Shown here in pieces: positions 25,330 through 35,040 of a stretch of DNA of 64,000 nucleotides (positions within the stretch are counted from its first letter, which is position 1; each line of letters begins with the position of its first letter). Source of the stretch: Corynespora cassiicola. Its lineage: Eukaryota > Ascomycota > Dothideomycetes > Pleosporales > Corynesporascaceae. Made by a program: the position numbers and the translations under genes. The DNA lies in the NCBI GenBank assembly GCA_022059125.1, contig JAEUWY010000001.1, positions 5,208,001-5,272,000 of the forward strand. The letters are read 5' to 3'. The notes beneath the pieces are model-generated. The model did no database searches and was not told the origin of the DNA. It saw nothing but the letters and a program-made list of their open reading frames with translations.

Positions 25330-26302
25330 AAAGGAGATAACGGCTACAATTGGGAGTGAAACCACTTGACTTCGGTCGTTTGAACAGCGTGAACGAAGAG
25401 AGGGGTGCGGAATGGCGGCTGCATCTCAAATTTGCCATGTACTATATCGATATACCGCGGACTGGATAGCAGGAGAGTACCGGTTCTAAGGGTTTAATCA
25501 TTCAATCATAGTCTGCGGTCTTTGGCTCTGCCACGCGCCAGTGGCTTCAGCGGGCATTCAAGACTAGTGTAAAGAGGACAGTGCTGGTTTATGCATATCA
25601 AGCATTGCTAGACCGACGAAGGATGGGGGATGAATGCAAATTGGAATATGAAGATGCTGTGCCACAGATTTCACGATATCTGCCTCCCTGGTTTGCTATG
25701 CGAAATTTGGTTTTTTTGGCCCCTTTCTGCCCTGTCATTTCCCAAGGGCTGGCATGATGCATCAATGTCTCATTGACTGCGCAAGCTCTCACGGTTGATT
25801 TTCCGGGTTCTAAATCTTGTTGAGTTCCGTTGAGACCGCTAACCAACGAGGACCTCTTTTGTCGGTGCTTAGTAACAGAAGTACTTCAAGGGACGAGACG
25901 CGCAAAAAGAACGGCGAAGAGCATGATAGGAAGAGAGAAAGCCGAGTCCGAGAAGAAGCATTGCAAATCGAGTGATATTCTTGAGCTAAAGCCGCAGTAG
26001 CGGCCGCAAAACCCAACCTTCACCCACTAAACCAGGTATCTCATAAAGGCACCCGCCTGCCATCCCTTGGGATATGGATGCTGGGAAAGAAACGAGTCTA
26101 TCGACTAGTCGCCTTCAAACGCCAGAATCCATGAGTATTCGCGCCATGTGGTTTCCGTAACGCATAAGACATTTGAGTTTGAAAAAGGTAAATAGGAAAT
26201 TCCAACCTTGCCTTCGCGCCATCCTTTCTCCTCGTATCATCCATGACTCGTCTGTTCCGGGGGTTTGCGTGTCATGTCAAAAGAGGGACAGACAGAGGTC
26301 GA
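25330..26302. other. Convergent 3' flanks of PAB2-like and UBC9 genes
   Basis: 973 bases between two stop codons on opposite strands; no gene is recognised. Short minus-strand frames (for example 25598-25846) show no family similarity. Confidence 0.5.
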
Positions 26303-26943
26303 CTAGGGCGCAGGGTTCTCCTTGACTATACTCCGCACCTTCTTCTCGTACGCCACCTTATCCTTCTTGAACAGATTGAAAGCGTCGGCCTGGGCGGGCG
26401 ACTCCGGGTTTGGCTCGTCGAGCAATGACTGGATGCCTAGCAGGATCTCCTTAATGGTGATGGCCGGCTTCCAACCCTCCTCCTCATTGAGAATCGACAA
26501 GCAAACGGTACCAGAGGGATAAACGTTTGGGTGGAAGAGCGGAGGAACAAATTTGCCTATAGCGCCGCGAAAAAAAAAAACAGTCGTTAGTAACTCTGTA
26601 CATCTCCATGTGTGGTGTAGATCGGCTGGTGGGGTGGAAAGAAAGCGGAATCCAGTCGCAAAACTCACATTTGGGTGGCTTCGTGGGATACTCATCCGGA
26701 AATGAGACCTCCATCTTGAACAGGCCGCCTTCCCACATGGTCTTCTCCTTGCCTGGCACTCCGCATTCCCACTTCTTGAGGTCCATGACACCGTTGATGC
26801 GCAAGGGCTTCGCGTAGAAGCCGAATGGATGATCGCGTCGCCATTGCTTCCTGTTTGCGATGTGTCAGCGCATTTCCGAAGCTGGAGATGTGGAAAGCAG
26901 GGTCTCACCTCTCTTCAGAGAGCCGGTTCATGCACAGAGACAT
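26303..26943 (-). CDS. UBC9: SUMO-conjugating enzyme E2 (Ubc9)
   Basis: Transfers SUMO from the E1 to substrates in the nucleus. Exons 26943-26909, 26850-26669 and 26556-26303 give 156 residues, the family size. The N-terminus reads [20 protein letters not shown], and the active-site region is [16 protein letters not shown] with catalytic Cys91 and the HPN motif at 81-83. The SUMO-E2-specific insertion region ([19 protein letters not shown]) distinguishes it from ubiquitin E2s. The first exon is only 35 coding bases. Intron 2 ends in a long pyrimidine tract (A-run on the plus strand near 26572-26581). Confidence 0.95.
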
Positions 26944-27380
26944 TGCGCAAGGCTGTGGTCGCACGGAAACCGATATGCGAGGAGATGTCGTGTGCGCAGT
27001 AGGGAGCAGATCCGATGAGCTTCAGAGGAAGTAGAAAGCAGCGGTGGCGGGGGCCGTGGTGGGGATGCCTAAGTGCGTTTAACCGCGCGGTGAAACAAGA
27101 TGAAATAGAAGTGAAGGTGAGAGTTCAACAGCAGTCAAGGCGACGGAAACGCACGGACTCTCAATTGTCGGGGGCGCGCGCCACAGACTGAGGCTGGGTT
27201 TTGCCCCGCTGCGGCCGCCCGCGTCTCCAATTGTCAGGGCGGGCTGTAGGACCGAGGCTGTTCCATTTGGCACAACTAACCACCACAAGCACACGCTGTC
27301 ACCTGCATTGCCTCGTGCGCTTTTACTCGCTTCCTCTCCGTACACACTGCCCCTCTGAAAGTATTCCATCACCCCCCAAA
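26944..27380. promoter_or_regulatory. Divergent promoter region, UBC9 / PEX19
   Basis: 437 bases between opposed start codons; GC-rich in the middle with pyrimidine-rich sequence approaching PEX19. No specific site is called. Confidence 0.4.
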
Positions 27381-28463
27381 ATGGCGAGCGCGCCGGAGAA
27401 GGAAGAGAAAGTTCCCAAGCCCACTCCAGCACCCGCGGCACATGTGCAAGCAGTGCCGGATATCGCGTCGGACCCAGAGGAAGATGACCTCTCAGACCTT
27501 GACGGTACTTGATCAGTCGTACTCCGGGCTCGCAGAAACCTAATGTATGGGCTAGATGTCCTCGACGAATTCCAAGCTACAAAGCTCGAGGAGAAGGCCC
27601 CCGCAGTTCCCGCTGCGCCCGCGCCCGCGCCCGCAGCCTCAGGACCCGGCAGGCCTGCGCCAGATGATGCTCTCCTCAGCGACCCAGATGAGTTTGCCAA
27701 GCAGCTACAGGCGCAGATGGAGGAACTTCTGGGCCAGGGCGACATTCAGAAACAGTTCGAAGACATCATGAAGGAGATGGGTGAGGTCATCGGCGAGGGC
27801 GCGGGTCCAGAAACGCCAGAGGGGGCAGCTGGTGCGTCAAAGGCCGGCGCAAGCGCGAGCCCAGGCGCATCCGGGTCGGCACAAAAAACAGAAGCAAATT
27901 TCCAAGAGACTATCCGGAAGACCATGGAGCGCATGCAAGAATCAGGCGACCAGGCAAGCGCGGCCGCCGCTGCGGATGAGGACGATATCCTCGCTAAGAT
28001 GCTCAAGGAAATGGAATCGGGTGGATTTGGCGGAGAAGGAAGCGACGAGGACTTTTCCAAGATATTAATGGGCATGATGGAGCAACTTACCAACAAGGAC
28101 ATCTTGTACGAGCCCATGAAGGAGCTAAACGACAAGTACCCAAAATGGCTCGAAGACAACAAGGACAAGACGCCCAAGGACGATCTTAAGCGCTATGAGG
28201 AACAGCAGGTGTTGGTCAAGGAAATTACAGCGAGGTTTGAAAGGGCTGGCTACTCGGATTCTAACCAGCAAGACCGGGAATATATTGTGGAGCGAATGCA
28301 GAAGGTATGTAATACTAGTGGCACCTCCGCTCGGCTTTCTATACAGTTCTGACACGCTAATCAGATGCAATCTGCTGGCTCTCCCCCGCCCGATCTCGTC
28401 GGGGAGATGAACGCTGCGCAGGAAGCTCTCAGCGAGATCGATCAAGGCTGTCCTACACAGTAA
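27381..28463 (+). CDS. PEX19: Peroxin-19, chaperone/receptor for peroxisomal membrane proteins
   Basis: Binds newly made peroxisomal membrane proteins and docks on Pex3. Exons 27381-27504, 27556-28304 and 28365-28463 give 323 residues. The acidic N-terminus (SDPEEDDLSDLDDVLDEF) is the Pex3-binding helix region, followed by an Ala/Pro-rich linker, the helix DEFAKQLQAQMEELLGQGD, and the C-terminal cargo-binding domain (MMEQLTNKDILYEPMKEL, KYPKWLEDNK). The protein ends in Cys-Pro-Thr-Gln, a CaaX-type farnesylation signal as in other Pex19 proteins, which supports the short third exon. Confidence 0.94.
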
Positions 28464-28622
28464 TCCCTATACAGAGGCTTCCCGACCATCTCCTAGGATA
28501 CCCAAAGTATATGCTTTATTTTCAGTACCGCGGCTCGGTGCATCTCGTCAGGTTGAAGGGAAAACAAGTGCTAGCAACAATCTAAATCTTGACAAAAGTT
28601 TTTCCACCTTGGCTTGGCGCGC

Positions 28623-29341
28623 TCAACTCATATCCATCGCATCTGCGTCGACGAAGTTCTCGCTCGTGTGCTGTTGCTGATGTGAGAAGTCCGATGTATC
28701 CGCAAACTCCCTGAACAGCTGATCATAGTCTTCGTCATCACTGCCGTAATGCTGTGACGTGCTGTCCTCCATGGACGCGACTAATTGTTGGAGCTCCTGC
28801 TCTTCCTGTGCGAGGATATAGTCGGCTTCGTTGAACTCGTCAGGGGAAGGCCCATTGTTCGACTGGTCCATTGATGTGCCCAGGCCGAAAGCCTCCTCAT
28901 CGATGACGTCGTCGGGCACTTGCGATGCTTCACGCGCCTTTGCCGCTTGCCAACGCTTCTGCTCAGAAAAGAAGTCCAGTTGTTGAATCTAATCGTGGTT
29001 AATTGTCAGGAGTTCTAATTGGACATTTGGATTTGGAAGATGCATACCTGCTCGCCTCGCGCCTCCCATCGCTTGTCATCCCGGTTCTTTTGCACCCTTC
29101 GGAAGAACATGTCACGTCGCCGCTTGGTAGCCGCATCGCGCGTCTGCACGATCGGATTTGGTTTATGCGTACGCTGAGGAACAGTCGGCTTGTTTTCCTG
29201 GCTCTGAGGCTGCAGTTGCGAGGCCATGTTGAACGAGAAGGTATGAGCATAAGCATTCGCGGATCGTTCAGCAAGTGGCGAAGGCCTGGAAGGCATGTAT
29301 GGATGCTGCTGAGGGAAGCCGTAACTTGCGGTAAGGAACAT
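28623..29341 (-). CDS. Conserved-looking protein of unknown function
   Basis: Exons 29341-29048 and 28988-28623 give 219 residues. The centre is strongly charged and looks constrained: DAATKRRRDMFFRRVQKNRD joined by the splice to IQQLDFFSEQKRWQAAKARE. The C-terminal half is acidic (SDDEDYDQLFREF) with a helix QEEQELQQLVASMED, ending MDMS. No membrane segment or known domain is visible. I recognise no named family. A later ATG (MASQLQPQ) may be the true start. It is convergent with PEX19, 159 bp away. Confidence 0.65.
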
Positions 29342-31623
29342 TTTGGGTGGTGGAGGACGGTCTATAATTGCTGTAAGTGGGCGGAGTGTATGGAGGATGC
29401 AGTTGATGGAGCGTGGAGGGAGAAACGCGAAACGCGGTCATGGTCGAAGGCGCGTCTATGGTCCGTGCGCATATCGATAAGCCTGCGCGCTATCCATGTC
29501 ATGTGCATCAACCAACCTCCGGATTAACTTCCGCCGTCTCTTACGGTGTAACGAAGTCCGCTTTTCAGCTGTAGTATTTAGTAGACCTTGACTCAAATTC
29601 AGATTCAAGAGAATATCACAGCATCAAGATTAGTTCTTTTTCCCTTGCATGATTGAACTTGTTTGCTCTGCAGGTAGGTGAGTACCTTTGAGGGGAACAA
29701 CTTTCTTGATGCAAGCGCTCAGTTAACCTCAGTATATAATTGATTTTTGGAGGGGGGAGAAATTTGATGTTGGCTTTTTATCGTATCGCCATATAATACC
29801 GAGGTAGCACCGCAGACAAATTAAGAATAAAATATGACTGTATAGTGTAGTTGTTTTCAGCAATGCAAGAGATAATGTGCCACCACATTAAGTTGATTTT
29901 TTTCAGCACGCTTATATATTCATTCGTATGTGGGTACTAAAGCCCTCCTACAATCAACCTGTATTACAGATATCTCCATACTAAGTTAAATATATAAGGA
30001 ATGAGGATTTGGTTCTGTGTTTCTAGGTAATGTTTAGAGGTAGCCCTTATATGTCTGTTCTGCGATTTTTGTACTCCCCAGTCCTTGTGTGCATTTGTTC
30101 ATTCTGTTTGAACGAGATTATATAAGGTGGGTAAGGTATATCTTTAATCCCTTAAAGCTAGAAGCAAGTTTAATACTTTCAGTTTTTATAATTCTGTGTT
30201 CCTAGTGTTTAAAGGTTCTGCTCTTTGACACGGTATAGGGAGTGGTTATAAAGGATTCCTCCACCACTATTAGGTGCCACTATTTCCAGAAGAAGAGCCT
30301 GACTTTGCATATTCCAAAAATTCCTAATGCTGTGTTGGGAATTTATTCTTTCTAATTCCGGAACTTGTTTATCGGATTTAGCTGCTCTGCATTGAACTGC
30401 CAAGTCTCACCGTCTTCGACTCCATTCGCCACGAAGCTGCAGCTCTATGCCGAATGCCCCACAATTTCCGCAATTTTGCAGGATTCAAAATTCTCGGAGC
30501 TTCAGATGCCTATTACTTTACAGGAATATTCAAACCCTGAGTTTCGCGCAATCTCTGGCATCAGAACGAATACATCACAGATGTGGCCCGGATCATGGCG
30601 AAGCCGACTGAATCATCTACGAGCAAACATTTGTTCACAAAGAGGATATGTCATTCGTATATAATATTAAGACAATAAAAAGCATGAAGGAAAGCCCTGG
30701 GAGTGTTGGGGAATGGACTTCCAACGTGGCTAGTCTGGATGGTGAGAAGACGGTTTTGGTCAAGAAGACCGAGCTAATGGCTGATATGGAGGAGGATTGT
30801 TTGATTTAACACTTCATTATCGATAATGAAGGCATTTAAATCTATTTAGACACTGCTATGGTGTGGTAGTGTTTCACTGTAGCGATATGCCATTTGAGAC
30901 AAGGCGGTGACTCCACTCTGGTGGTCCGTGCCAGCAAATGAGGCAGTAGTTCAGAGAAAGAATACTGCAGAGAGTAGCAGACAAGCATTGAAACTTACCA
31001 ATTCATCACTTTTACTGTACACTCGATGTTCGTAATATCGATGGATATAGATGTGTCCACGTGTATGGAGATCTCGCTGAAAGCTTCCTAACGAGGTCTT
31101 TACCTAGACCATTGAAAATCATTGCATGGATTGAAATGCGTTTCAGTCTAAATATGGCGTCCTCCTATGCCGATGGGTTGGAAGCGTTGACGTGGAATGC
31201 TACTCTTCGTTCATAATAGTGAGGCATGATGCCGACCATTCCTATTCTTCATCTCGGCCTTACTCCACAATAACTACAACAGCCTGTCACTGTTCCACTT
31301 CAAAGCTAAGGACTCGGAATGATGAAGACGTTTGGCCATGTTGCGTTGGTGGAGGAGCCGTGGTGATTTGTGAACGTCCAAAGAAACAACGTCTCCACAA
31401 TAGAACTAACTTTTTCCGGCTAGCGACATGCACCCTGCACACCAACCACGTAGCAATGCAGCGCACTTGCCTTCTCAGGCGAATGAATGGAGCCGCCGGT
31501 AGCGACATCCCGTGGCATTAAGACCGACTCTTGTCTTCCTTCCTTGCATCCACCATCATCATCACTTGGACGCCATCCCACCTGGGCACCCGCATCTACA
31601 GGCTCACGTGTTGGTTCATCAGC
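29342..31623. other. Gene-poor interval with an AT-rich core
   Basis: 2.3 kb without a supported gene. From about 29560 to 30370 the sequence becomes clearly AT-rich with many stops in all frames, in contrast to the genes on either side. A 99-codon plus-strand frame at 30365-30664 is not recognisable. The right end should contain the promoter of the repeat-protein gene. Confidence 0.55.
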
Positions 31624-33333
31624 ATGGGCCATCAAAAAGGCGGTCACGGCTCACACAGCTACGGCTATGGCTTTACTTCCAGCATCGACTACTCCGAAGA
31701 GAACAAACGTCCATCGTTGAACCGACTCCGACCTAAGAAATCGGTCTCCTTTGCCGAGGCCCCCGACAGCCTCTATCGCTCCGGCTTCTCGTCACGGCCG
31801 TCTCGCCCCACAAGCACCCTCCAGTCTTCAAAATCCGAACACTACTACCGGGCTTCAGACTACGACTCTATCGCCCCACCCTCAAAGTCGGATCATATCA
31901 TGCGGTCGTCGAAACCCCAGAGCTCCGGTCCCTACAAGCATGACTACATCTCCGGTCCTTCGTACAAAGATCACATCAGCCCTCGCCATAGCGCTAAAGT
32001 CATCAACAATGATGACTACTTTACGCCCCCACGTCCTGCGGCCACGAGGTCCTCGGATTACATCTCGCCGTATGAGAAATCGGACCACCAAATGATTAAA
32101 GAAGGTGGTTGGGAGAACAAAAAGCAATTCATGGAATCCCACGGTATCGATCCTCATGAGAGAGGATCCTTCAACCAAGCGAGGGATTTCCTGAATTCGT
32201 ACCGACGGGTAGATGCTGAGCCCAAGGGATTCAGCTCGCCGGCGTCGTACCACAAAAGAGGTCCGAGAGCATATGAGGACAGGATGGATCCGGATGACGA
32301 TAGTGATGGAGACTGTATTGACGATGATTATAGGAGACCCGGGAAGAGGGACACGATGTTTACTCCATCCGGCTGGGCGGGGACGGCTGCTGCCAAGAGC
32401 CCTGGGAGGAAGGAGCCAATGCATGCACCTTCCGGATGGGCAGGAGACGATGACACTAGAAGTTCCGGTAGGAGAAACACGACATACGCTCCGTCGAAGT
32501 GGGCATCCGATGAGGCTACCAGAAACTCTAGTAGGAGACCACCTACACCATCTGGGTGGGGAGGAGATGAGACTGCCAGAAGACCTAGTCGGAGGCCACC
32601 TACACCGTCGGGATGGGGAGGAGGGGAAGCTGCTAGAGAACCTAGCGTGAGACCGCCTACCCCGTCAGGATGGGGAGGAGATGAGGCTGCCAGAGAACCT
32701 AGCGTGAGGCCACCTACCCCGTCAGGATGGGGAGGGGATGAGGTTGCCAGAGAACCTAGCGTGAGACCACCTACCCCGTCAGGATGGGGAGGAGATGAGG
32801 CTGCCAGAGAACCTAGCGTGAGGCCACCTACCCCGTCAGGATGGGGAGGGGATGAGGCTGTCAGACCCTCTAGTGTGAGGCCGCCTACACCATCGGGATG
32901 GGCAGGGGATGATGGTGGCAGAAATTACAGAAGAAGGGACACAGGGCCTGCACCTGCGGGGTGGGCAGGGAATGATGAAATGGATAGCAGGAGTGACGAT
33001 GGAGAGCGAGACCATGCCTACGGCCACCACGAGCGATACCGAAATGACGAGCGCGTATACAGAAACGAGCATCGAAGCCATGGGCACAACCACAGATACA
33101 GCCATGGATATAGCCACGGCTACGGTCATGGATACAGTCATGGATACGACCGCGAGTACTCCGACGATGACTACAACTACGGTGGTGATATGATTGATGA
33201 CAGCGATGATGCTGACGAGCGTATCGACAATGGGGAAGGGGAGGACAGGTTCGAGGACTACTACTACGAAGATGATGATGGTGCTGATAACTCCAGGAAT
33301 GGATACTACGATGAGTATGATGATTATTACTAG
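31624..33333 (+). CDS. Trp-Gly tandem-repeat protein, function unknown
   Basis: Single exon, 569 residues from MGHQKGGHGSHSYGYGF; an in-frame ATG at 31531 would add 31 residues without making a signal peptide, so I prefer the later start. The N-terminal 240 residues are Ser/Tyr/Pro-rich and contain KKSVSFAEAPDSLYRSG. Residues about 245-460 are eleven copies of a unit near PTPSGWGGDEAAREPSVRP. A His-Gly-Tyr-rich stretch follows (RYSHGYSHGYGHGYSHGYD), then a very acidic tail ending in YDEYDDYY. There is no membrane segment and no known domain. The protein is probably disordered. The nearly identical central DNA repeats show recent amplification. Confidence 0.72.
   Translation: MGHQKGGHGSHSYGYGFTSSIDYSEENKRPSLNRLRPKKSVSFAEAPDSLYRSGFSSRPSRPTSTLQSSKSEHYYRASDYDSIAPPSKSDHIMRSSKPQSSGPYKHDYISGPSYKDHISPRHSAKVINNDDYFTPPRPAATRSSDYISPYEKSDHQMIKEGGWENKKQFMESHGIDPHERGSFNQARDFLNSYRRVDAEPKGFSSPASYHKRGPRAYEDRMDPDDDSDGDCIDDDYRRPGKRDTMFTPSGWAGTAAAKSPGRKEPMHAPSGWAGDDDTRSSGRRNTTYAPSKWASDEATRNSSRRPPTPSGWGGDETARRPSRRPPTPSGWGGGEAAREPSVRPPTPSGWGGDEAAREPSVRPPTPSGWGGDEVAREPSVRPPTPSGWGGDEAAREPSVRPPTPSGWGGDEAVRPSSVRPPTPSGWAGDDGGRNYRRRDTGPAPAGWAGNDEMDSRSDDGERDHAYGHHERYRNDERVYRNEHRSHGHNHRYSHGYSHGYGHGYSHGYDREYSDDDYNYGGDMIDDSDDADERIDNGEGEDRFEDYYYEDDDGADNSRNGYYDEYDDYY
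32356..33003. repeat. Coding tandem repeat, 57-bp unit, about 11 copies
   Basis: Each 57-base unit encodes a 19-residue copy with an invariant PSGW/PAGW core. The central five or six copies are almost identical at the DNA level (agaccacctaccccgtcagg recurs with one- or two-base changes), while the outer copies are diverged. This pattern fits expansion from the middle by unequal exchange or slippage. Confidence 0.92.
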
Positions 33334-33813
33334 TTGCTGCTGGCATGGACTTGGGGCATGGCGTTGTTGATTCTTGTTCTTGTTCTTGTTCTTGTTCCTT
33401 CTCAGTATATGGAGTTTCGTACAGCGAGTCTTGCATTTGTCAGCGCGGTTTAACTGTAAATTGGAAAGCACGGAGTAACTTTGACCAAAGGCGATTACTA
33501 GCTCAAGTAGGATACGATAGTATAACTTTGAATCAACGGTTTTCTTGGAATTGTAAGCTCACTTGTAATGCAACATGCGCATCCTGTGCATCTCCATGGA
33601 CTGACAGATTTGATTATCAGGTGGTACCATCAAGCAAATTCTGCATGGTAAACACGCATAACTCTAATGCATTCCATGAAGACATGCAATCCAAATGAAG
33701 CTGCGGAACAATGTCCAATACATCTAACCAAATACCTGAGCAGAAAGTATCTTGAAAATAATTTAAGATTGTAGACACTTCTTGAAAGAAGCTTGTCATG
33801 GTTGTTTCTTGCC
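33334..33813. other. Convergent 3' flanks with TTCTTG microsatellite
   Basis: 480 bases between the stop codons of the repeat-protein and F-box-like genes. Near 33369-33397 the hexamer ttcttg is repeated about four times. No gene is seen. Confidence 0.6.
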
Positions 33814-35040
33814 TTAGAAAGGTAATGTGGCATCCAAAAACCAGGCGGTCATTCCAGTCCCAGCTCGACACCAGAGACCGGATTCTTCTCGCCTCCCACG
33901 ACCGTCAAGGACAACGTCCACGATATCTCGCCATCCCTCCTCCAAATGCCGCACTGTTTCATCATAAACCAGCCCGTATAGCCCGACAGTATGGATAGAT
34001 ATTTTTACCCCTTCCAATCGCGTCGGAATCGCATCAATCAAGGTGGGTGTGTGCAGGGTACGCAACGCAGCCGCCGAGTCCACACACTCGAGCTCCAGCT
34101 CCCGGAGCGGGGTCCTCATCTGCAGATTCCGGAGGAGCAGATTGACGGACGAGTACCCCCGGCTCAACGACCCTCGGAGTCTGTCATGAGACCAGTCCCC
34201 CAGGATGGACTTGTACAAGTTTGTGAACCTGCACCTGCGAGCTAGATGCAGCAAGGGCGTGTCTCGCGAGGGGGGAGCCCGGAATCGGTCGCGGCTGCGC
34301 TGCATCGACCTCCATCCGATCCTGGACGTGGATCCGTAGGCGACGACGGAGAAGGTGGCTTTGCGGTAGAAGACGGCCTGCGCTTCGGCTCGGATCTGGG
34401 GGTGGGTCGTAGAGAACCAGGCTGGGAAGCGGAACGAGGGGGCGGAAGGGGTTGGCAGCCCGTAGATTGCGTCTGCGAAGGCACAACTGTCGGGGTTCCA
34501 GCCCAGCTCGTACAGGAAGTCAATTGGTATCGTGGTTCCGTCCAGGAGTTCGTCATAGATCTTTTCGCGTACTTCCAATGGGATTCTGAGGAAGGGGGCT
34601 GGCCTTCTAGATTGAAAGTGAGTCACATCAGGGGAGAAAGCTGTAGTCAACCTGGCTCGGGCTTTTGGCCACCGCAAGGCACGAGATGCCCTAGCCTTCT
34701 TTCTATGGTTGCCATGGCCGTCGAGTGCTCTTCCAAGGCTTGCTCCCACTCGAAGTTCGACTGTTTTATATTTACCGCGGCGTTGACGTGTCGGGAGGTT
34801 GATCTGCTGCTTTGAACGAGGGAGAAGAGATGCGATTTTGCTGGATTCCCACCGTCCCTTGGACTTGTTCCGTGTGTTAGCATCCACAGTCGAAAATGCG
34901 TGAGTCCGCTTACGTTTCAGTGGGCGGTTGACGATCATTGACATATCGGTCGACGCGCTCCGCCTCACTGTCGCGAGCGCCCGGCGCAGAATCCTCGCGT
35001 CGAAGGGTGTTTCGGGGCGGCGGCAGCCTTCAACACACAC
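33814..35040 (-). CDS. F-box-like fungal protein of unknown function
   Basis: A single open frame of 408 residues from ATG 35040; the downstream ATG at 34944 (MSMIVNRPLKRKRTHAFST) is an equally possible start. The N-terminal 130 residues are very basic with nuclear-localisation-like clusters (KRKR, KKARASRALRWPKARAR). At about residues 148-175, PFLRIPLEVREKIYDELL matches the short F-box-like opening of a large ascomycete family of unknown role; HPQIRAEAQAVFYRKATFSV after it is also typical. The C-terminus (GLVYDETVRHLEEGW) fits these proteins. Specific function cannot be given. Confidence 0.68.
   Translation of the reverse strand: MCVEGCRRPETPFDARILRRALATVRRSASTDMSMIVNRPLKRKRTHAFSTVDANTRNKSKGRWESSKIASLLPRSKQQINLPTRQRRGKYKTVELRVGASLGRALDGHGNHRKKARASRALRWPKARARLTTAFSPDVTHFQSRRPAPFLRIPLEVREKIYDELLDGTTIPIDFLYELGWNPDSCAFADAIYGLPTPSAPSFRFPAWFSTTHPQIRAEAQAVFYRKATFSVVAYGSTSRIGWRSMQRSRDRFRAPPSRDTPLLHLARRCRFTNLYKSILGDWSHDRLRGSLSRGYSSVNLLLRNLQMRTPLRELELECVDSAAALRTLHTPTLIDAIPTRLEGVKISIHTVGLYGLVYDETVRHLEEGWRDIVDVVLDGRGRREESGLWCRAGTGMTAWFLDATLPF

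Noticed and set aside
31531..31623. Upstream ATG of the Trp-Gly repeat protein as a secretion signal
   Set aside because: The 31 added residues contain a hydrophobic patch but are interrupted by Thr/Trp/Pro/Arg and have no clear cleavage site.
32356..33003. Regular 57-bp repeats that might suggest a CRISPR-like array
   Set aside because: There are no unique spacers; units abut each other, stay in frame and encode a protein repeat.
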